Source of the DNA: Nissolia schottii
Lineage: Eukaryota > Streptophyta > Magnoliopsida > Fabales > Fabaceae
Direction of reading: 5' to 3'
DNA length: 64,000 nucleotides
Assembly (NCBI GenBank): GCA_003254905.1
Contig: QANU01066119.1
Coordinates: forward strand, 504,087 to 568,086
Shown here: one piece after another, positions 46,451-57,657 of the stretch
Numbering within the stretch: the first letter of the stretch is position 1
How the letters are laid out: each line of letters begins with the position of its first letter
Program-made: the position numbers and the translations under genes
Notes under the pieces: generated by a model
What the model was told of the DNA's origin: nothing
Database searches by the model: none
The model's input: the letters and a program-made list of their open reading frames with translations, nothing else

Positions 46451-47128
46451 ATGGATTCTGCTTCATCTCGTCAAGAAACAGCTCTTGATCCTCTTTCCCC
46501 TTTCTATCTTTCATCCAATGAAAATCCATCTCTCGTGATGGTCTCTTCTTTGCTCACGGGACAGAATTATCACAGTTGGGCCCGTGCCATGAGGATGGCG
46601 TTGCTATCCAAGAATAAGCTTTCTTTTGCTGATGGATCCATCGCCATTCCTGCCAAGAACGATTCCTTGTACCCTCACTGGGAGCGTTGCAATCAAATGG
46701 TGCTTTCGTGGCTAATCCGAGCAGTGGATCCCTCCATCGCTCAAAGCATCATCTGGATCGATCGTGCTTGTGATGTCTGGCAGGAGTTAAAGGATCGCTT
46801 CTCCCAGGGCGATTTGTTCAGAATTGCCGATTTGCAAGAAGAAATTGCCTCACTCAAGCAAGGTGAACTTTCTGCTACCAAATTTTTCACTGAATTAAAG
46901 GTTTTGTGGGATGAAGTTGATGTGTTCAGGCCCACGCCTTCTTGCTCTTGTGCAATTCCTTGTTCTTGTGGCGCTTTATCCACAATGAAATCTCAGAAAG
47001 ATGCCGATAGGATAATCCGATTCTTGAAAGGTTTGAACGAATCTTTTCAAACTGTTAGATCTCAAATTTTACTCATGGACCCCTTGCCCCCAATCAATCG
47101 GATTTTTTTCCTTGGTTATCCAACATGA
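46451..47128 (+). pseudogene. gag of copia-1, frameshifted at its end
   Basis: Copia-type gag starting MDSASSRQETALDPLSPFYL, with the block LLTGQNYHSWARAMRMAL and PLPPINRIF near the end. A run of seven T at 47103-47109, against six in copia-2, shifts the frame so that gag ends prematurely and the remaining polyprotein (47112 on) is out of frame. Ribosomal frameshifting cannot be excluded, but comparison with copia-2 favours a mutation or sequencing error. Confidence 0.88.
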
Positions 47129-50100
47129 AAGACAGATCATGGTTGTTCCTGATGCCAAGCTTATGCTTAATTTCTCATCTAATGCTAACCAATCCACTGG
47201 TGATAAATCCACTAATCTTTCTAAAGGCAAGAAGTGCACCTTTTGTGGTTTTCGTGGCCACACAGTAGATGAGTGCTATAAGAAGCACGGGTATCCTGCT
47301 GGCTACAAGTTCAAGTCTAACACACGAAGGGCTAATGCTGCCACTACTGACTCATCTAATGCCACTGCTGCTGCTGATACATCCAATGTGCAATTTGGAT
47401 TTACTCCGGATCAGTACCAAAGTCTACTGGCCCTAATTCAGAAACCAGGCTCAGCACCCCCTTCAGCATATGTCAACATAGCCAATTCTGGTTCTTCTTC
47501 AGGTAGATTCGATCCTGTACCCTGGATCCTGGACTCTGGAGCCACGGATCATATTTGTTGCTCAATGGAATATTTTAACTCTCACAGGATGCTTGATCCC
47601 CCGGTTACAATTTCCTTGCCCAATGGCCAGTCTCTAATATCTAAAATTTCAGGCACAATTATCTTTAATAACAGGCTATGTCTTACCAATGTCCTGTTTA
47701 TTCCCAATTTTGCTTTCAATCTGATTGCAATAACAAAGCTATGCCTTGACAATGACTGCATTCTTAGAGTGTGTTTTGACTCTTGTGCAATCCAGGATTG
47801 CCACAGCATGGAGGAGATTGGACTTGCTAATGTGGAGCAAGGCTTATACATACTAAAAGATCCTGTCATCTGCACTTCTTCTTCAGTCCCTTTACATTCA
47901 ATAAACTTTGTTCAAAATACTGTATTTGACTTGTGGCATTTTCGCCTTGGACATGTACCTAAAGAGAAATTGAAGCTAATGCATAAACACTTTGATTTCA
48001 TTTCTGCTGGTGTTCACAATTCTTTTGCTTGTGATGTCTGTCACTTGGCCAAACAGAAAGCTTTACCATTTGCACTTAGCTCTTCTCATTCATCTCATTG
48101 TTTTGACTTGATACATGTGGATATATTTGGACCATTACCAGTACCATCACTGCAGGGGCACAAATATTTTTTGACCATTGTAGATGACCATAGCAGATAT
48201 GTGTGGCTGTTCCTCCTAAAATCCAAATCTGAAGCTGCTCCAGCTTTGAAAGCCTTCATTCTCATGATTGAGTCTCAATTTCAGAGGGTGGTCAAGAAGG
48301 TTAGAAGTGATAATGGCCCCGAGTTTTCCCTGAAAGAGTTTTTCCTTGCAAAGGGCATTGTTCATCAATTGTCCTGTGTGGAAACACCTCAGCAGAATGC
48401 AGTGGTAGAGAGAAAACATCAGCATCTAATGAATGTCACTCGGGCCTTGCTATTTCAGGCCAACCTGCCTCCCCCCTTCTGGTCCTTTGCTGTGCAACAT
48501 GCTGCTTTCCTCATCAACAGGTTACCATCCACTACACTCCAAGATAATTCCCCTTTTTCCCTTCTGCATCATAAACTACCCGACTTTACTTTTCTTAGAG
48601 TCTTTGGTTGTTTAGCCTTTGCAAACTCTTTACATAGGCAGAGAACTAAGCTTGACCCAAGAGCACACAAATGCATATTTCTTGGATACAGAATGGGAGT
48701 GAAGGGTTTTATCTTGTACAACATCAACACTAGAGAGATTTTCATGAGCCGAAATGTCATGTTTTATGAGAGTTTTTTCCCACACCCTCCCCCAGCAGAA
48801 GAACACTCTGATTTTGTCTTCCCTGTAGTCCCTCAATTCATTGCTGATTCAGCAGATAGTTTTTTACCTCCTGCCACACATGCTCCTGTTGCTGATAGCA
48901 CTGTATCAGTTGACCAGCCACTTGATGCACAAGATCACCTACCTGCTGTCATGGAGCCCCCCAGGAGATCCTCAAGGCAAAAGACTATTCCTCCCTATCT
49001 GCAAGATTATCACTGCAATTTATCACACACTACAGCCAATCCTACCGTGCCGTATCCCCTTCAATCTGTCCTCTCATATGATGCTTTTTCCCCCACTCAT
49101 CAGAAATTTCTCTTCAACATGACCACCATAGCTGAACCAACCTCTTATGCTCAAGCTGTCAAACATGCTTGCTGGAGGGATGCAATGGCAGCTGAAATTG
49201 CTGCTTTGGAATTAAACAATACATGGAAACTGGTGGATTTACCACCTGGGAAACACCCAATAGGTTGCAAATGGGTGTACAAAGTGAAACTAAAGGCAGA
49301 TGGATCTATTGAAAGGTACAAGGCCCGTTTGGTTGCAAAGGGGTACAACCAGACCCATGGAGTGGATTACATGGACACTTTCAGTCCGGTTGCCAAGATG
49401 ACCACTGTTATACTGCTTCTGGCTTTGACATCCATTAAGAAGTGGCATTTGCATCAGCTTGATGTCAACAATGGCTTCTTACATGGTGATCTTCATGAGG
49501 AGGTCTATATGCAATTACCCCAGGGGTTTCCCTCTTCTGGTCCTCACAAGGCATGTCTCCTGCAGAAGTCCCTCTATGGTCTCAAACAGGCCAGCCGCCA
49601 GTGGTTCTCAAAACTGTCCACTGCTCTCCTGTCTTGTGGCTATATTCAATCAAGCTCGGATCACTCTTTGTTCATCAAAGCAACTCCTGATTCCTTTACA
49701 GCCCTTCTGGTGTATGTTGATGACATACTGTTAGCCAGCAGCAGCATTTCAGCAATAAAAGAAATGAAAGCCTTCCTTCATGAATCCTTCAAGATTAAAG
49801 ACCTTGGAGAAGCCAAGTATTTCCTAGGATTGGAAATAGCTCGGAACAACACAGGCATTTCTTTGTCACAAAGAAAATATGCCTTGGAACTCCTACAAGA
49901 TGCCTCCCTCACAGCCTGCAAACCTTGCACCACTCCCATGGATAGCTCTCAGAGGTTGTCTAAGGATACTGGTGATCCCCTGGATGATGTATCCGCATAT
50001 CGCAGACTAGTTGGTCGGTTGATATATCTCACTACCACTCGCCCTGATATTTCTTATGCTGTCAACCAGCTAGCTCAGTTTATGGCAGCTCCCTTGTCCA

Positions 50101-50696
50101 CACATCACCAAGCAGCAATCAGAATCCTCAGGTACATCAAGGCAGCACCAGGCCTTGGCCTCTTTTTCCCTAGTAACTCTTCACTACAACTGCAGGTTTA
50201 CACCGATGCAGATTGGGCAGGATGTCCTGACACTAGAAGATCTACCTCGGGCTACTGCATTTTCCTGGGGAAATCCCTCATCAGCTGGAAGTCTAAGAAG
50301 CAGAAGGTTGTCTCTAGATCCTCTTGTGAGGCCGAGTATCGGGCCTTGGCCGTGACAGCAAGTGAGGTTCAATGGCTAACATATCTGATGACAGATTTGG
50401 CCATGAAACCTACTACCCCAGCTTCCATTTTCTGTGACAATCAATCCGCCCTTCAAATTGCTCATAATCCAACCTTCCATGAGCGCACTAAGCACATAGA
50501 AATTGACTGTCATTTTGTCCGAGAAAAGCTTCAAACAGGCCTCATTCACCTCCTGCCAATCTCTTCGAAATTGCAACTCGCCGATGTATTCACCAAGCCC
50601 CTTGGGCCGTTGCCTTTCAAAGGAATAATGTCCAATCTTGGTCTGCATAATTTGTTTCAACCAGGCCAAGATTGCGGGGGGGGTATTAGAGAGTGA
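47112..50696 (+). CDS. Polyprotein of copia-1: zinc knuckle, protease, integrase, RT, RNase H
   Basis: Single open frame of about 1190 codons. Domains in order: zinc knuckle CTFCGFRGHTVDEC; protease WILDSGATDHICC; integrase with its HHCC end (HFRLGHVP, CDVCHLAKQ) and catalytic Asp in DLIHVDIFGPL, Asp in RSDNGPEF and Glu in NAVVERKHQ; RT with WVYKVKLKADGSIERYKARL, HQLDVNNGFLHGDL, YMQLPQGF and catalytic LVYVDDILLA; RNase H with YTDADWAGCPDTRRSTSGYC, SSCEAEYRAL and FCDNQSALQIAHN. All catalytic residues I can check are present. Note DVNN where the family mostly has DV(K/N)(N/T)AF. The frame begins in gag only through the frameshift; its first Met is not a true start. Confidence 0.92.
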   Translation: MVIQHERQIMVVPDAKLMLNFSSNANQSTGDKSTNLSKGKKCTFCGFRGHTVDECYKKHGYPAGYKFKSNTRRANAATTDSSNATAAADTSNVQFGFTPDQYQSLLALIQKPGSAPPSAYVNIANSGSSSGRFDPVPWILDSGATDHICCSMEYFNSHRMLDPPVTISLPNGQSLISKISGTIIFNNRLCLTNVLFIPNFAFNLIAITKLCLDNDCILRVCFDSCAIQDCHSMEEIGLANVEQGLYILKDPVICTSSSVPLHSINFVQNTVFDLWHFRLGHVPKEKLKLMHKHFDFISAGVHNSFACDVCHLAKQKALPFALSSSHSSHCFDLIHVDIFGPLPVPSLQGHKYFLTIVDDHSRYVWLFLLKSKSEAAPALKAFILMIESQFQRVVKKVRSDNGPEFSLKEFFLAKGIVHQLSCVETPQQNAVVERKHQHLMNVTRALLFQANLPPPFWSFAVQHAAFLINRLPSTTLQDNSPFSLLHHKLPDFTFLRVFGCLAFANSLHRQRTKLDPRAHKCIFLGYRMGVKGFILYNINTREIFMSRNVMFYESFFPHPPPAEEHSDFVFPVVPQFIADSADSFLPPATHAPVADSTVSVDQPLDAQDHLPAVMEPPRRSSRQKTIPPYLQDYHCNLSHTTANPTVPYPLQSVLSYDAFSPTHQKFLFNMTTIAEPTSYAQAVKHACWRDAMAAEIAALELNNTWKLVDLPPGKHPIGCKWVYKVKLKADGSIERYKARLVAKGYNQTHGVDYMDTFSPVAKMTTVILLLALTSIKKWHLHQLDVNNGFLHGDLHEEVYMQLPQGFPSSGPHKACLLQKSLYGLKQASRQWFSKLSTALLSCGYIQSSSDHSLFIKATPDSFTALLVYVDDILLASSSISAIKEMKAFLHESFKIKDLGEAKYFLGLEIARNNTGISLSQRKYALELLQDASLTACKPCTTPMDSSQRLSKDTGDPLDDVSAYRRLVGRLIYLTTTRPDISYAVNQLAQFMAAPLSTHHQAAIRILRYIKAAPGLGLFFPSNSSLQLQVYTDADWAGCPDTRRSTSGYCIFLGKSLISWKSKKQKVVSRSSCEAEYRALAVTASEVQWLTYLMTDLAMKPTTPASIFCDNQSALQIAHNPTFHERTKHIEIDCHFVREKLQTGLIHLLPISSKLQLADVFTKPLGPLPFKGIMSNLGLHNLFQPGQDCGGGIRE

Positions 50697-50888
50697 AAGC
50701 TAGGCAAAATGCCGTTAGGCAGTTAAGTTAGTTAGAGGGGTAAAATTATTGGTTGCTTGTAGCACAAGCTTCAGCTGCTGTATGTATATATACAAGGCAC
50801 ATGCCTGAGTTAATGCAAGTTTTTCTATTCAGTTACAATTCAGTTTTCTTTCCCTCCTTTCCATCACTCTCAACTTCATTCTCTATCA
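50684..50888 (+). repeat. 3' LTR of copia-1
   Basis: 205 bases; carries a 15-base insertion relative to the 5' LTR, itself a partial repeat (TTAGGC after TAGGC). Confidence 0.88.
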
Positions 50889-51553
50889 TACTAAGCATTG
50901 CATCATCATCTCGTGTCAGCTGATCGAGAACAAACATTGGATTAGAAAGTTGGTCACGGTCATCACCCATGCCATGGGAACCGCCGTCACCCTTGCCAGA
51001 CTAGTCAATGCCCTTACCCTTGCCTCATCTTCCTCCAGGGCCCATATTTATAAAAATACAAAAAAAAAACAAAAAAAAAATCCAATAACACACCTAAATG
51101 CATGCACATAACATAATCCAATAAACACAGTCCCAAACATGGTCCTAACAATGACCCTAACACATTAGATTAAAACTCGAAAATAAACAAAAAATGTAAG
51201 TTGACAAAGTAAATTGAGTATACCTATATTGGAGAGGTCTTGTGGTGGCATGGTGATCTGGTCAAAGTGGCGGAAATAGACCAAGACATAGTCACGGTAT
51301 AGTCAAGGTAGCGGCAAACCAGGTCTATGAAGGTGGTGGAGTTAACACAGGGGAGGACGACAGTGGCGACGTGAAAGAGGAAGTTGATGCGGTTGCAGAG
51401 GCAACGTGAAGAAACCACGAAGCCAACACGATAAAGTCACAATGGGTACACGACAAAAAGGGATACAATAGAAGTGCAAGTGGGAAAAAGGATGTGGTGG
51501 CCGTCAACACAACGACATAGGACACTTCGAAAACATATGGGATGCAGATGCAA
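50889..51553. other. Unassigned spacer
   Basis: From 51230 to 51500 the + strand is rich in GTGG and GGCG pieces, with minus-strand open frames lacking motifs. It adjoins a minus-strand LTR and could be flank or old element DNA. Confidence 0.35.
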
Positions 51554-51974
51554 TGATAGAAAATTATGTTTGTTCTAATCACAACATGTGAAATATTAAC
51601 AATTGCATAGTGATAGAGAAGAGGAATTTTTACCTTGAATTTAAGGAGCGGAGGCCATTTTCTTTGGTGCCTGCAGAGAAGAGAAATGGAGGAAAAATAG
51701 AAGGAGAGGAAGAGTTTTTCTGTCTCCTAGTCTCTGTGTCAGTCCTCTCAAGGCAGGAGAAAAAAAAGTTTATTTATTCTTAATAGGGAGAATAAAAAAC
51801 TGACACAGGGTAGGCGAAGGGACTCTTCCATACATTAGGTAATGATGGACCTAGCCTACCTATCATCAGCTAGTCCAAACACATGTAAACATTATTCTGG
51901 TGATCAATTTAATCTGGACAAAAAAACACTAATTTATGCACGTCCAAAAAATAATTATTATAATTATTCCAACA
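51554..51974 (-). repeat. LTR of a further copia-like element (family D), minus strand
   Basis: 421 bases, on the minus strand from TGTTGGAATAATTATAATAA to TCTATCA. Preceded on that strand by a purine-rich CCAAGTGGGAGAA tract, so it is the 3' LTR of a minus-strand element. It matches the + strand LTR at 62095-62507 in shared blocks such as GACACAGGGTA and ATGTATGGAAGAGTCCC. Confidence 0.8.
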
Positions 51975-53474
51975 TTCTCCCACTTGGACAGCATAAATTA
52001 GATTACAAAATAAACATTAATCCAGATCAACTTACACTATGTGACCACAATAAATACCAGAATAACACAACGTTCTTAACCACAAGATCCAAAATGAAAT
52101 GTATAAGTATTCCATTACTGCAGAAAATCACACTCGAAGGAGCAATGATATCATACAGAAATAAAAAACCACTACATTTCAGTGACCTTTATGAACGTGA
52201 AAAATATTTGTCCCAATCATCTGCCCAAGATGCTATATGAGATTGAAAGACAATCTCGTTACAATAATAACATGAGACTGGGTCCGAAATGTCTCAATAT
52301 TATGCCATTATACAACAACAATATAAATAATTTCAATTGCGCAAATCATAATAAACAAATTATGGCAACACAGGATAATTGTCGTCACAGCAGTAAATAA
52401 TTATTGTTAAATGTTTCAATAAGACGACAATATATCATATGAGGTCCAAAAGGAAATTACGTATGGGATAAAACTCCCACTAAACCAATATATCAAAAAA
52501 CCTCATCATACCCATACGGGTTACATGCTCAACAATGAGTTGCATACGCCCCATATGCCTTTTTGAGATGCAACAAGATATCTCAGCATAAATATTGAGA
52601 CTGGGTCCAATATGCCTCAATTATATTGTCATTACACAAAATTTGTCAATAATTAAGCTAGGCAGGCTTAAATGACATTCACAATAACATGAGGTCACAA
52701 CGAACCTACAGAACAAACTCCCCTAACCCAAAACATCAAAATGAACCTCATTATGCCCTGAAATGTTGCTAGCCATTGATTAGGGGATCAACATGTTCTG
52801 TAGTAACTTAATAGACAAGAGTCTACCACAATACGCCATATATATAAAACGGAAGGACACGATAATATATATATGGCAAAAAATTATTTAGTCTTAAGAC
52901 AATAATGACAATATATATTACTCCCACTAATCCAACATATTTAAAACAAACACCAATTTTAATATGCCAAAGAGTAACAAGTTTGGACATACACTCAATA
53001 ACAATTAAGAACATAACACAATATAAAGTCTCTAACTCCCACTAAACAAAATTTTCAATATGCCGAGGAGTAACAATACAATCAAAGAGACTTAACAATG
53101 TTCTTAATTAAGGTTCTAAAATTAAAAGCGACGATAGATCAAAAGGTAGAGAAAATCAAAAAAACCCAAAAAAATATTTACACATGTATTGATGATTTTC
53201 TCATGTTCAATTAATTGGACAATTAATTGAACTAGAGCACTTATATCATTGTAATTCCGCCGAAGGGTCTTGAATCACAATATCCAAGTCTCTCACTTGA
53301 TAGAGAAAAATAATAATGCTAATATTGAAAAATTACTTACAATATATATAAAATATAATTAATTTATTTTTCTCTATCACACAATGATTATGTCAAATAA
53401 TGTCACACCGAAGGGTATGCCCATTATTCACACAATCTAAGAGAACAACGCAAACGTGAGGCCACCACGTGAGC
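51975..53474 (-). other. Probable internal DNA of the family D element
   Basis: AT-rich, no protein recognised. Contains recurring pieces like CTCCCACTAA and ATATGCC. It lies beside the minus-strand LTR and is probably its decayed internal sequence. Confidence 0.4.
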
Positions 53475-55040
53475 TGTTGGAGCCGTTTCACTCACTAACT
53501 TTCTTTCTGTTAGTTAGTTAGTTACAGGACCCACTACTGTAGGCGGCAAGTTTGTGACCACACCGTGGTAATTTCCTCCTGTATATATACGCACAAACAG
53601 TGCATTGCAAGAATAATGAGAATTATGCACAATTCACTCTTCTCTCTCGCATTGTTCTCTCATCTCCACTCTCTAATTTCTGTTATGGTATCAGAGCTCT
53701 GATCTTCAGAGCTCTGCTGCGCTTGCTCGAGAATGGTGCGTGCACAAGGAAATCGTGTTAACGCCATGGCAAGAAGCTCGTCTGAAGCTACCGGTTGCAA
53801 TAATGGCGATCCAGCACAGAATCCTAGCAGTCCTTATTACCTTCATCCAAGTGAGAATCCCTCGCTGATCATTGTCCCTGCGCTTCTAACAAGTCCGAAT
53901 TATCACCGTTGGAGCAAGTCAATGAGAAGAGCTATGATTGCGAAGAACAAGTTCAAATTTCTCACTGGAGAAATTCAGAAACCGGATGAGTTTCATCCTA
54001 TGTTCGAAGCTTGGGAGCGTTGTAACACTATGATCCACTCCTGGATCATGAATTCGGTGTCAAATGCAATTGCTAGAAGCATAGACGGCATAGAAGATGC
54101 AGCTGCAGTTTGGAAGGATCTGTAGGAGTGATTTGCTCAGGGAGACTTCCTCAGAATCGCTAAGATCCAGCACGATCTATACACGCTTCAGCAAGGTAAT
54201 CTTTCTGTTAATGATTACTTCACTGAGCTGAAAACTCTGTGGGAAGAGTTAGAGAACTACAGGCCGTGTATCGAGTGTGTGTGTGCAATTAAGTGCACAT
54301 GTGCAGCCACTAGAAACAATAGGTTACATAGAGAACAAGACTATGCACTTAGGTTTCTCATTGGACTAGATGAAAAATTTGCTAATGTAAGGTCGCAGAT
54401 CTTGATGAGTGAAACTCTGCCACCTTTGAATCGAGTGTTTACTATAGTTTCTCAGTAAGAGAGAGAACTAGATGGAGAATTTGATGAGGAAAATAAAATT
54501 CAATTGAATGTTGTATCATCTGCTGCAAACGGTGGTAAATCTGTGAAAAAACCTAAAGGAAATGGAAAATCGTGCACTAATTGTGGCAAGACAGGACACA
54601 CCTATGAGGAGTGTTTCAGAATCATAGGCTACCCTGCACATTGGACAACAAAGAATTCTGCAGCAAACTGTGCTGATGCTGAACAGAAACCTGAAAACAA
54701 AGAATCCTCAGCAGCAAAATCTCAACAGCAAGGAAGTGGATCGGGGACTAATGCATTTAGTCTCACTCAGGAGCAGTATCAAAGTCTGCTCACCTTGATT
54801 CAGCAGAATCAGACCCCTGGTAATGTTGCCCAGGCCTCGCAAGTGAGCATTGATCCTTCCTTGGACATAAATAACACAGGTATGCCTCAGGCTCTTGTCT
54901 CCTGTGTATCATCCAAAACAGCATTTGGTTCTTGGATTCTTGATTCTGGAGCTACGGATCACATGTGTTCCAAGTTGAGTTGGTTCATTTTTTACCAAGA
55001 AATTAAGCCTGTACAGGTTAAACTGTCTAATGGTGCTATC
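53475..55040 (+). pseudogene. copia-3: LTR, gag and protease start, cut off
   Basis: A 5' LTR-like region 53475-53685 (starting TGTTGGAGCCG, with TATATATAC near 53582) leads to primer site TGGTATCAGAGC at 53686. Gag starts near 53733 or 53766 (MARSSSEATGCNN) with HPSENPSLIIVPALL and RWSKSMRRAMIAKNKFKF. Stops at 54123-54125, 54132-54134 and 54457-54459 interrupt it. The zinc knuckle CTNCGKTGHTYEEC and protease WILDSGATDHMCS are kept. It breaks at about 55038, joining the duplicated P450 flank. It belongs to a different family from copia-1. Confidence 0.85.
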
Positions 55041-55577
55041 AAATAATGGGCTGTGTGAAGGTCCATATAATAAATAATATGTAGCACTTTTTGGGTTTTT
55101 TATTTATTTATTAAGATGTGTGCATTTCATTTTATTTTATTTTTTACTATGAATGCATTTCTTAAATAAAGAAAAGTGTTGAAGGATAGTTAAAATTTCA
55201 TAAAATAAATAAAAAGTAAGACGTGTATGTAACGACAATGATATTATGGTATGAATTTAGCATATTAGGCAAGTCCAAATCCTTACTTAGGTTCAGTGTA
55301 TCCACATATACGATTAGAGAGTACAATCGTAGTAGTTAGACAATAGCTCAGGTAGTCAGTCAGAGTACTTATATCAGCATATATAGTTGGTAGTTTTAAT
55401 TTAGAACAGTTAATCAGTAGATCAGTTAACATCTTAGACAATTAGTCAGCACCGTTACAACAGTTCAACCATTAGTTCCCCAATAGTGGGTCCTTATAAT
55501 TGTAGCATTCCAACCATGATCGTTCATGATAGTTAGCCAGTTGTAATCGTAGTTTAGTTAGTGGTTATAGCACAGTT
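55038..55577 (+). repeat. P450-2 3' flank, copy 2 of the segmental duplication
   Basis: Nearly identical to 41139-41918 without the MITE. The left junction has 15 bases ATCAAATAATGGGCT shared with the P450 flank at 41139-41153. The right end joins a P450 coding fragment at about 55577. Confidence 0.9.
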
Positions 55578-55878
55578 CAATGAGACCCTGATGTTTGGAA
55601 AAGACTCTAAGGAGTTCTTTCCAGAGAGGTTCTTAGACAATTCCGCAGATTTTCGTGGACAAGATTTCGAGCTAATGCCATTTGGTGGAAGTCGTAGAAT
55701 ATGTCCAGGTATGCATATGGGAGTTGTAAATCTAGATATTATTCTTGCTAATCTTCATTCCTTTGATTGGAAATTGCCAGAATGGGTAAAAAAGGAAAAC
55801 ATCGATAATGAAGTATTGCTTGGAATTACCCAGCATAAGAAGAATCCTCTTTGTCTTGTTGTTAAGAGACAAATGTAA
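55578..55878 (+). pseudogene. C-terminal fragment of a P450 (copy of P450-2)
   Basis: Matches P450-2 from 40710 to the stop. An in-frame TGA replaces the Arg codon after Gln at its start; a one-base insertion near 55599 then shifts the frame. Thereafter EFFPERFLDN, FRGQDFELMPF, GGSRRICPGMHMG and HKKNPLCLV are open. The haem loop reads FGGSRRICPG, so the conserved fourth Gly is Ser. The downstream sequence to about 56020 matches the P450-2 3' untranslated region. Confidence 0.92.
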
Positions 55879-56019
55879 AAATATATACATGTAATAAAGA
55901 GGGATAATTACACTCTACGTACCTGAAGTTAGAATGTATTGCACTAGCACCCCTTTTGTTTAGGGAGATTACATCTTTCTCATTTCTTTTTTCACCACCA
56001 AATAATGGTCTTGTGTACG

Positions 56020-56459
56020 GTTCATACACTACAATTTTTTTTTGTGGAGTTACCAAATTAAGGGAGATTTGAAGTATTATGAATTTTTGCCTTTGTCTAT
56101 AAATTTCTTTTTATAGTATAAAGAAATATGGTTGTAGCCAAATTTGTTGCAGTGAAAATGTGGTCTTAGGCCGAATTTATTGTAATGTATGTTTAAATAC
56201 TAACAGGATTTATGAAATAAAAACTGAGATTTCATTGTATATTTCATTGGTAGTAATGTACAATATATACACAGGTTGTGATATCAACTGTATAAAAAGA
56301 AAGAATAAAAAAAGATCAATAAAGGAAATATATACAAAATCAGAATCCTATATTTCCTATCTTAGCATATTGTAAAATTAGAAGGAATCCTATAAAAGAT
56401 AAAATTATCATGTAAAGATGGAAAGTATCACGTTACATCTTTTGTTACCCTGCTGGGGT
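56020..56459 (-). other. Possible copia 3' LTR, minus strand
   Basis: On the minus strand the stretch from about 56440 down to 56170 starts like TGTAACGTGATACTTTCC, contains CCTGTGTATATATTGT and precedes no gene. It lies just after a copia RNase H remnant in that direction, so a decayed LTR is plausible. Confidence 0.35.
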
Positions 56460-56770
56460 TTGAAAAATATTCACTAACCCTGGCTTGGAAATAATATCAA
56501 AGAAAGACTGTGGGGAGGAAGTTCTTGGTGAAGATGTCAGCTAGTTGATTTTAGAGGAAACTAGCAATAATCACATCAAACCAGCCTGTGGCTTTTTGCA
56601 AATAAGATGACAATCGATATCCCAAGTGTTGGGTGCATTTATAGAATACTAGATTGGCGGCAATGTGCAAAGCACTTTAACTATTACAGTAGAGGGCAAG
56701 TGGTTTGAGCAGGGTGACTTCAAATTTGACACAGAGATTGTCATCTATCTCTTTATCAAATAAAAAAAAA
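56460..56770 (-). pseudogene. Copia RNase H/C-terminal remnant
   Basis: On the minus strand SALHIAANLVFYKCTQHLGY and then QLADIFTKNFLPTVF and KPGLVNIF can be read, matching the SALHIA.NP.FHERTKHIE and QLADIFTK blocks that end copia polyproteins. Several stops and frameshifts occur. Confidence 0.75.
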
Positions 56771-57396
56771 ACCAAGTCAACCCAATAAAATGTAATATAG
56801 GCTAACTCGAATTATCTCACAAGGAAGCAATTTAAAACCAATTCAAGTGCTCACAATTACAAAATATGCTAAACAATAATTCTAAAATTTTCAAATAATA
56901 ACTCTCAAAAAAAATATTGTGCAATAATCAATAACAATATTGTATAATTATAAAGCATAATATTAAACACATTAGGGGTCAAAATTATTTCAATAACCAA
57001 AGTACATTAACTCTAAGAATGTACCAAAAAATTTTGTGCCCAATAATGTTATGAATATGCACAAAATTTACAGGTCAAAGTTCGGAGAGTACACCAAAAA
57101 CAGTTGTATAGCTCGAGTGTTTGATGAAATTCTCACTCGATTCTCAACCAAATTTCACGATTCCAATCAGGATCAATTCAAAATTTCAGTATCCACGAAA
57201 TCCCTAAGGAATTTTCGAATTTTATCGACCACAACTTAAAATCCCAAATTGAAAATATCTTAGGGTTCATACAAGTTCAACAGGACATATCTCCTTCAAT
57301 TCAAAGCCAATTCACAAATTGTTTATATCGAAATACTCAACATGATTCCAATAACAAAAATGCTCAATCAATTTCAAGGTTAATAACACAAACCAT
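56771..57396. other. Gene-poor AT-rich DNA
   Basis: Nothing coding is supported; likely decayed element DNA. Confidence 0.35.
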
Positions 57397-57657
57397 GGCT
57401 TCCATTCAAAGCTTATAACACTTCTCCTTTCGACCTTCCAGCACTGGGCGGGTGTCAAACTCTATACATGGTGTTACCACTTACAAAGTCTTGTGGTTTT
57501 AATAAACAGTCGTTACCCCCTGGTATGTGCCGCTTTCCTAATCCAAAGATAGGAGAGCACCCCTTCTCCCGAATTTACGGGGTCATTTTGCCGAGTTCCT
57601 TCGACATGGTTCTCTGAAGCGCCCTAGTATCCTCTGCTTGTTCACCTGTGTCGGTTT
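57397..57657 (-). rRNA. Fragment of organellar (probably mitochondrial) large-subunit rRNA
   Basis: Read on the minus strand, the sequence has blocks typical of bacterial-type 23S/26S rRNA: AACCGACACAGGTGAACAAG, GAAGGAACTCGGCAAAATGA, CGGGAGAAGGGGTGC, AAAGCGGCACATACCAGGGG and TGACACCCGCCCAGTGCTGG. The wording GGTGAACAAGCAGAGGATAC and GAAGTGTTATAAGCTTTGAA fits plant mitochondrial 26S better than plastid 23S as I recall them; this is a judgement from memory. It is about 260 of more than 3000 bases, a dead nuclear insertion of organelle DNA lying in a decayed copia element. Confidence 0.85.

Larger units (their letters stand above)
46208..50888 (+). mobile_element. copia-1: nearly full-length Ty1/copia retrotransposon
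   Basis: LTRs at 46208-46397 (190 bases) and 50684-50888 (205 bases) are near-identical apart from 15 extra bases in the 3' copy (AAAATGCCGTTAGGC region). Both start TATTAGAGAGTG and end TCTATCA. Primer site TGGTATCA (initiator tRNA-Met type) starts at 46398; the polypurine tract is the G8 run ending 50683. Gene order protease, integrase, RT, RNase H is that of copia. Flanks ATACC and ATACT suggest a one-mismatch target duplication if the boundary is shifted by one base. Apart from one frameshift in gag the coding region is open, so this copy is young. Confidence 0.92.

Noticed and set aside
51842-52400. Open frames of 132 and 72 codons after the minus-strand LTR
   Set aside because: AT-rich Asn/Tyr-rich reading of the LTR and its flank; no motif and wrong strand for the element.
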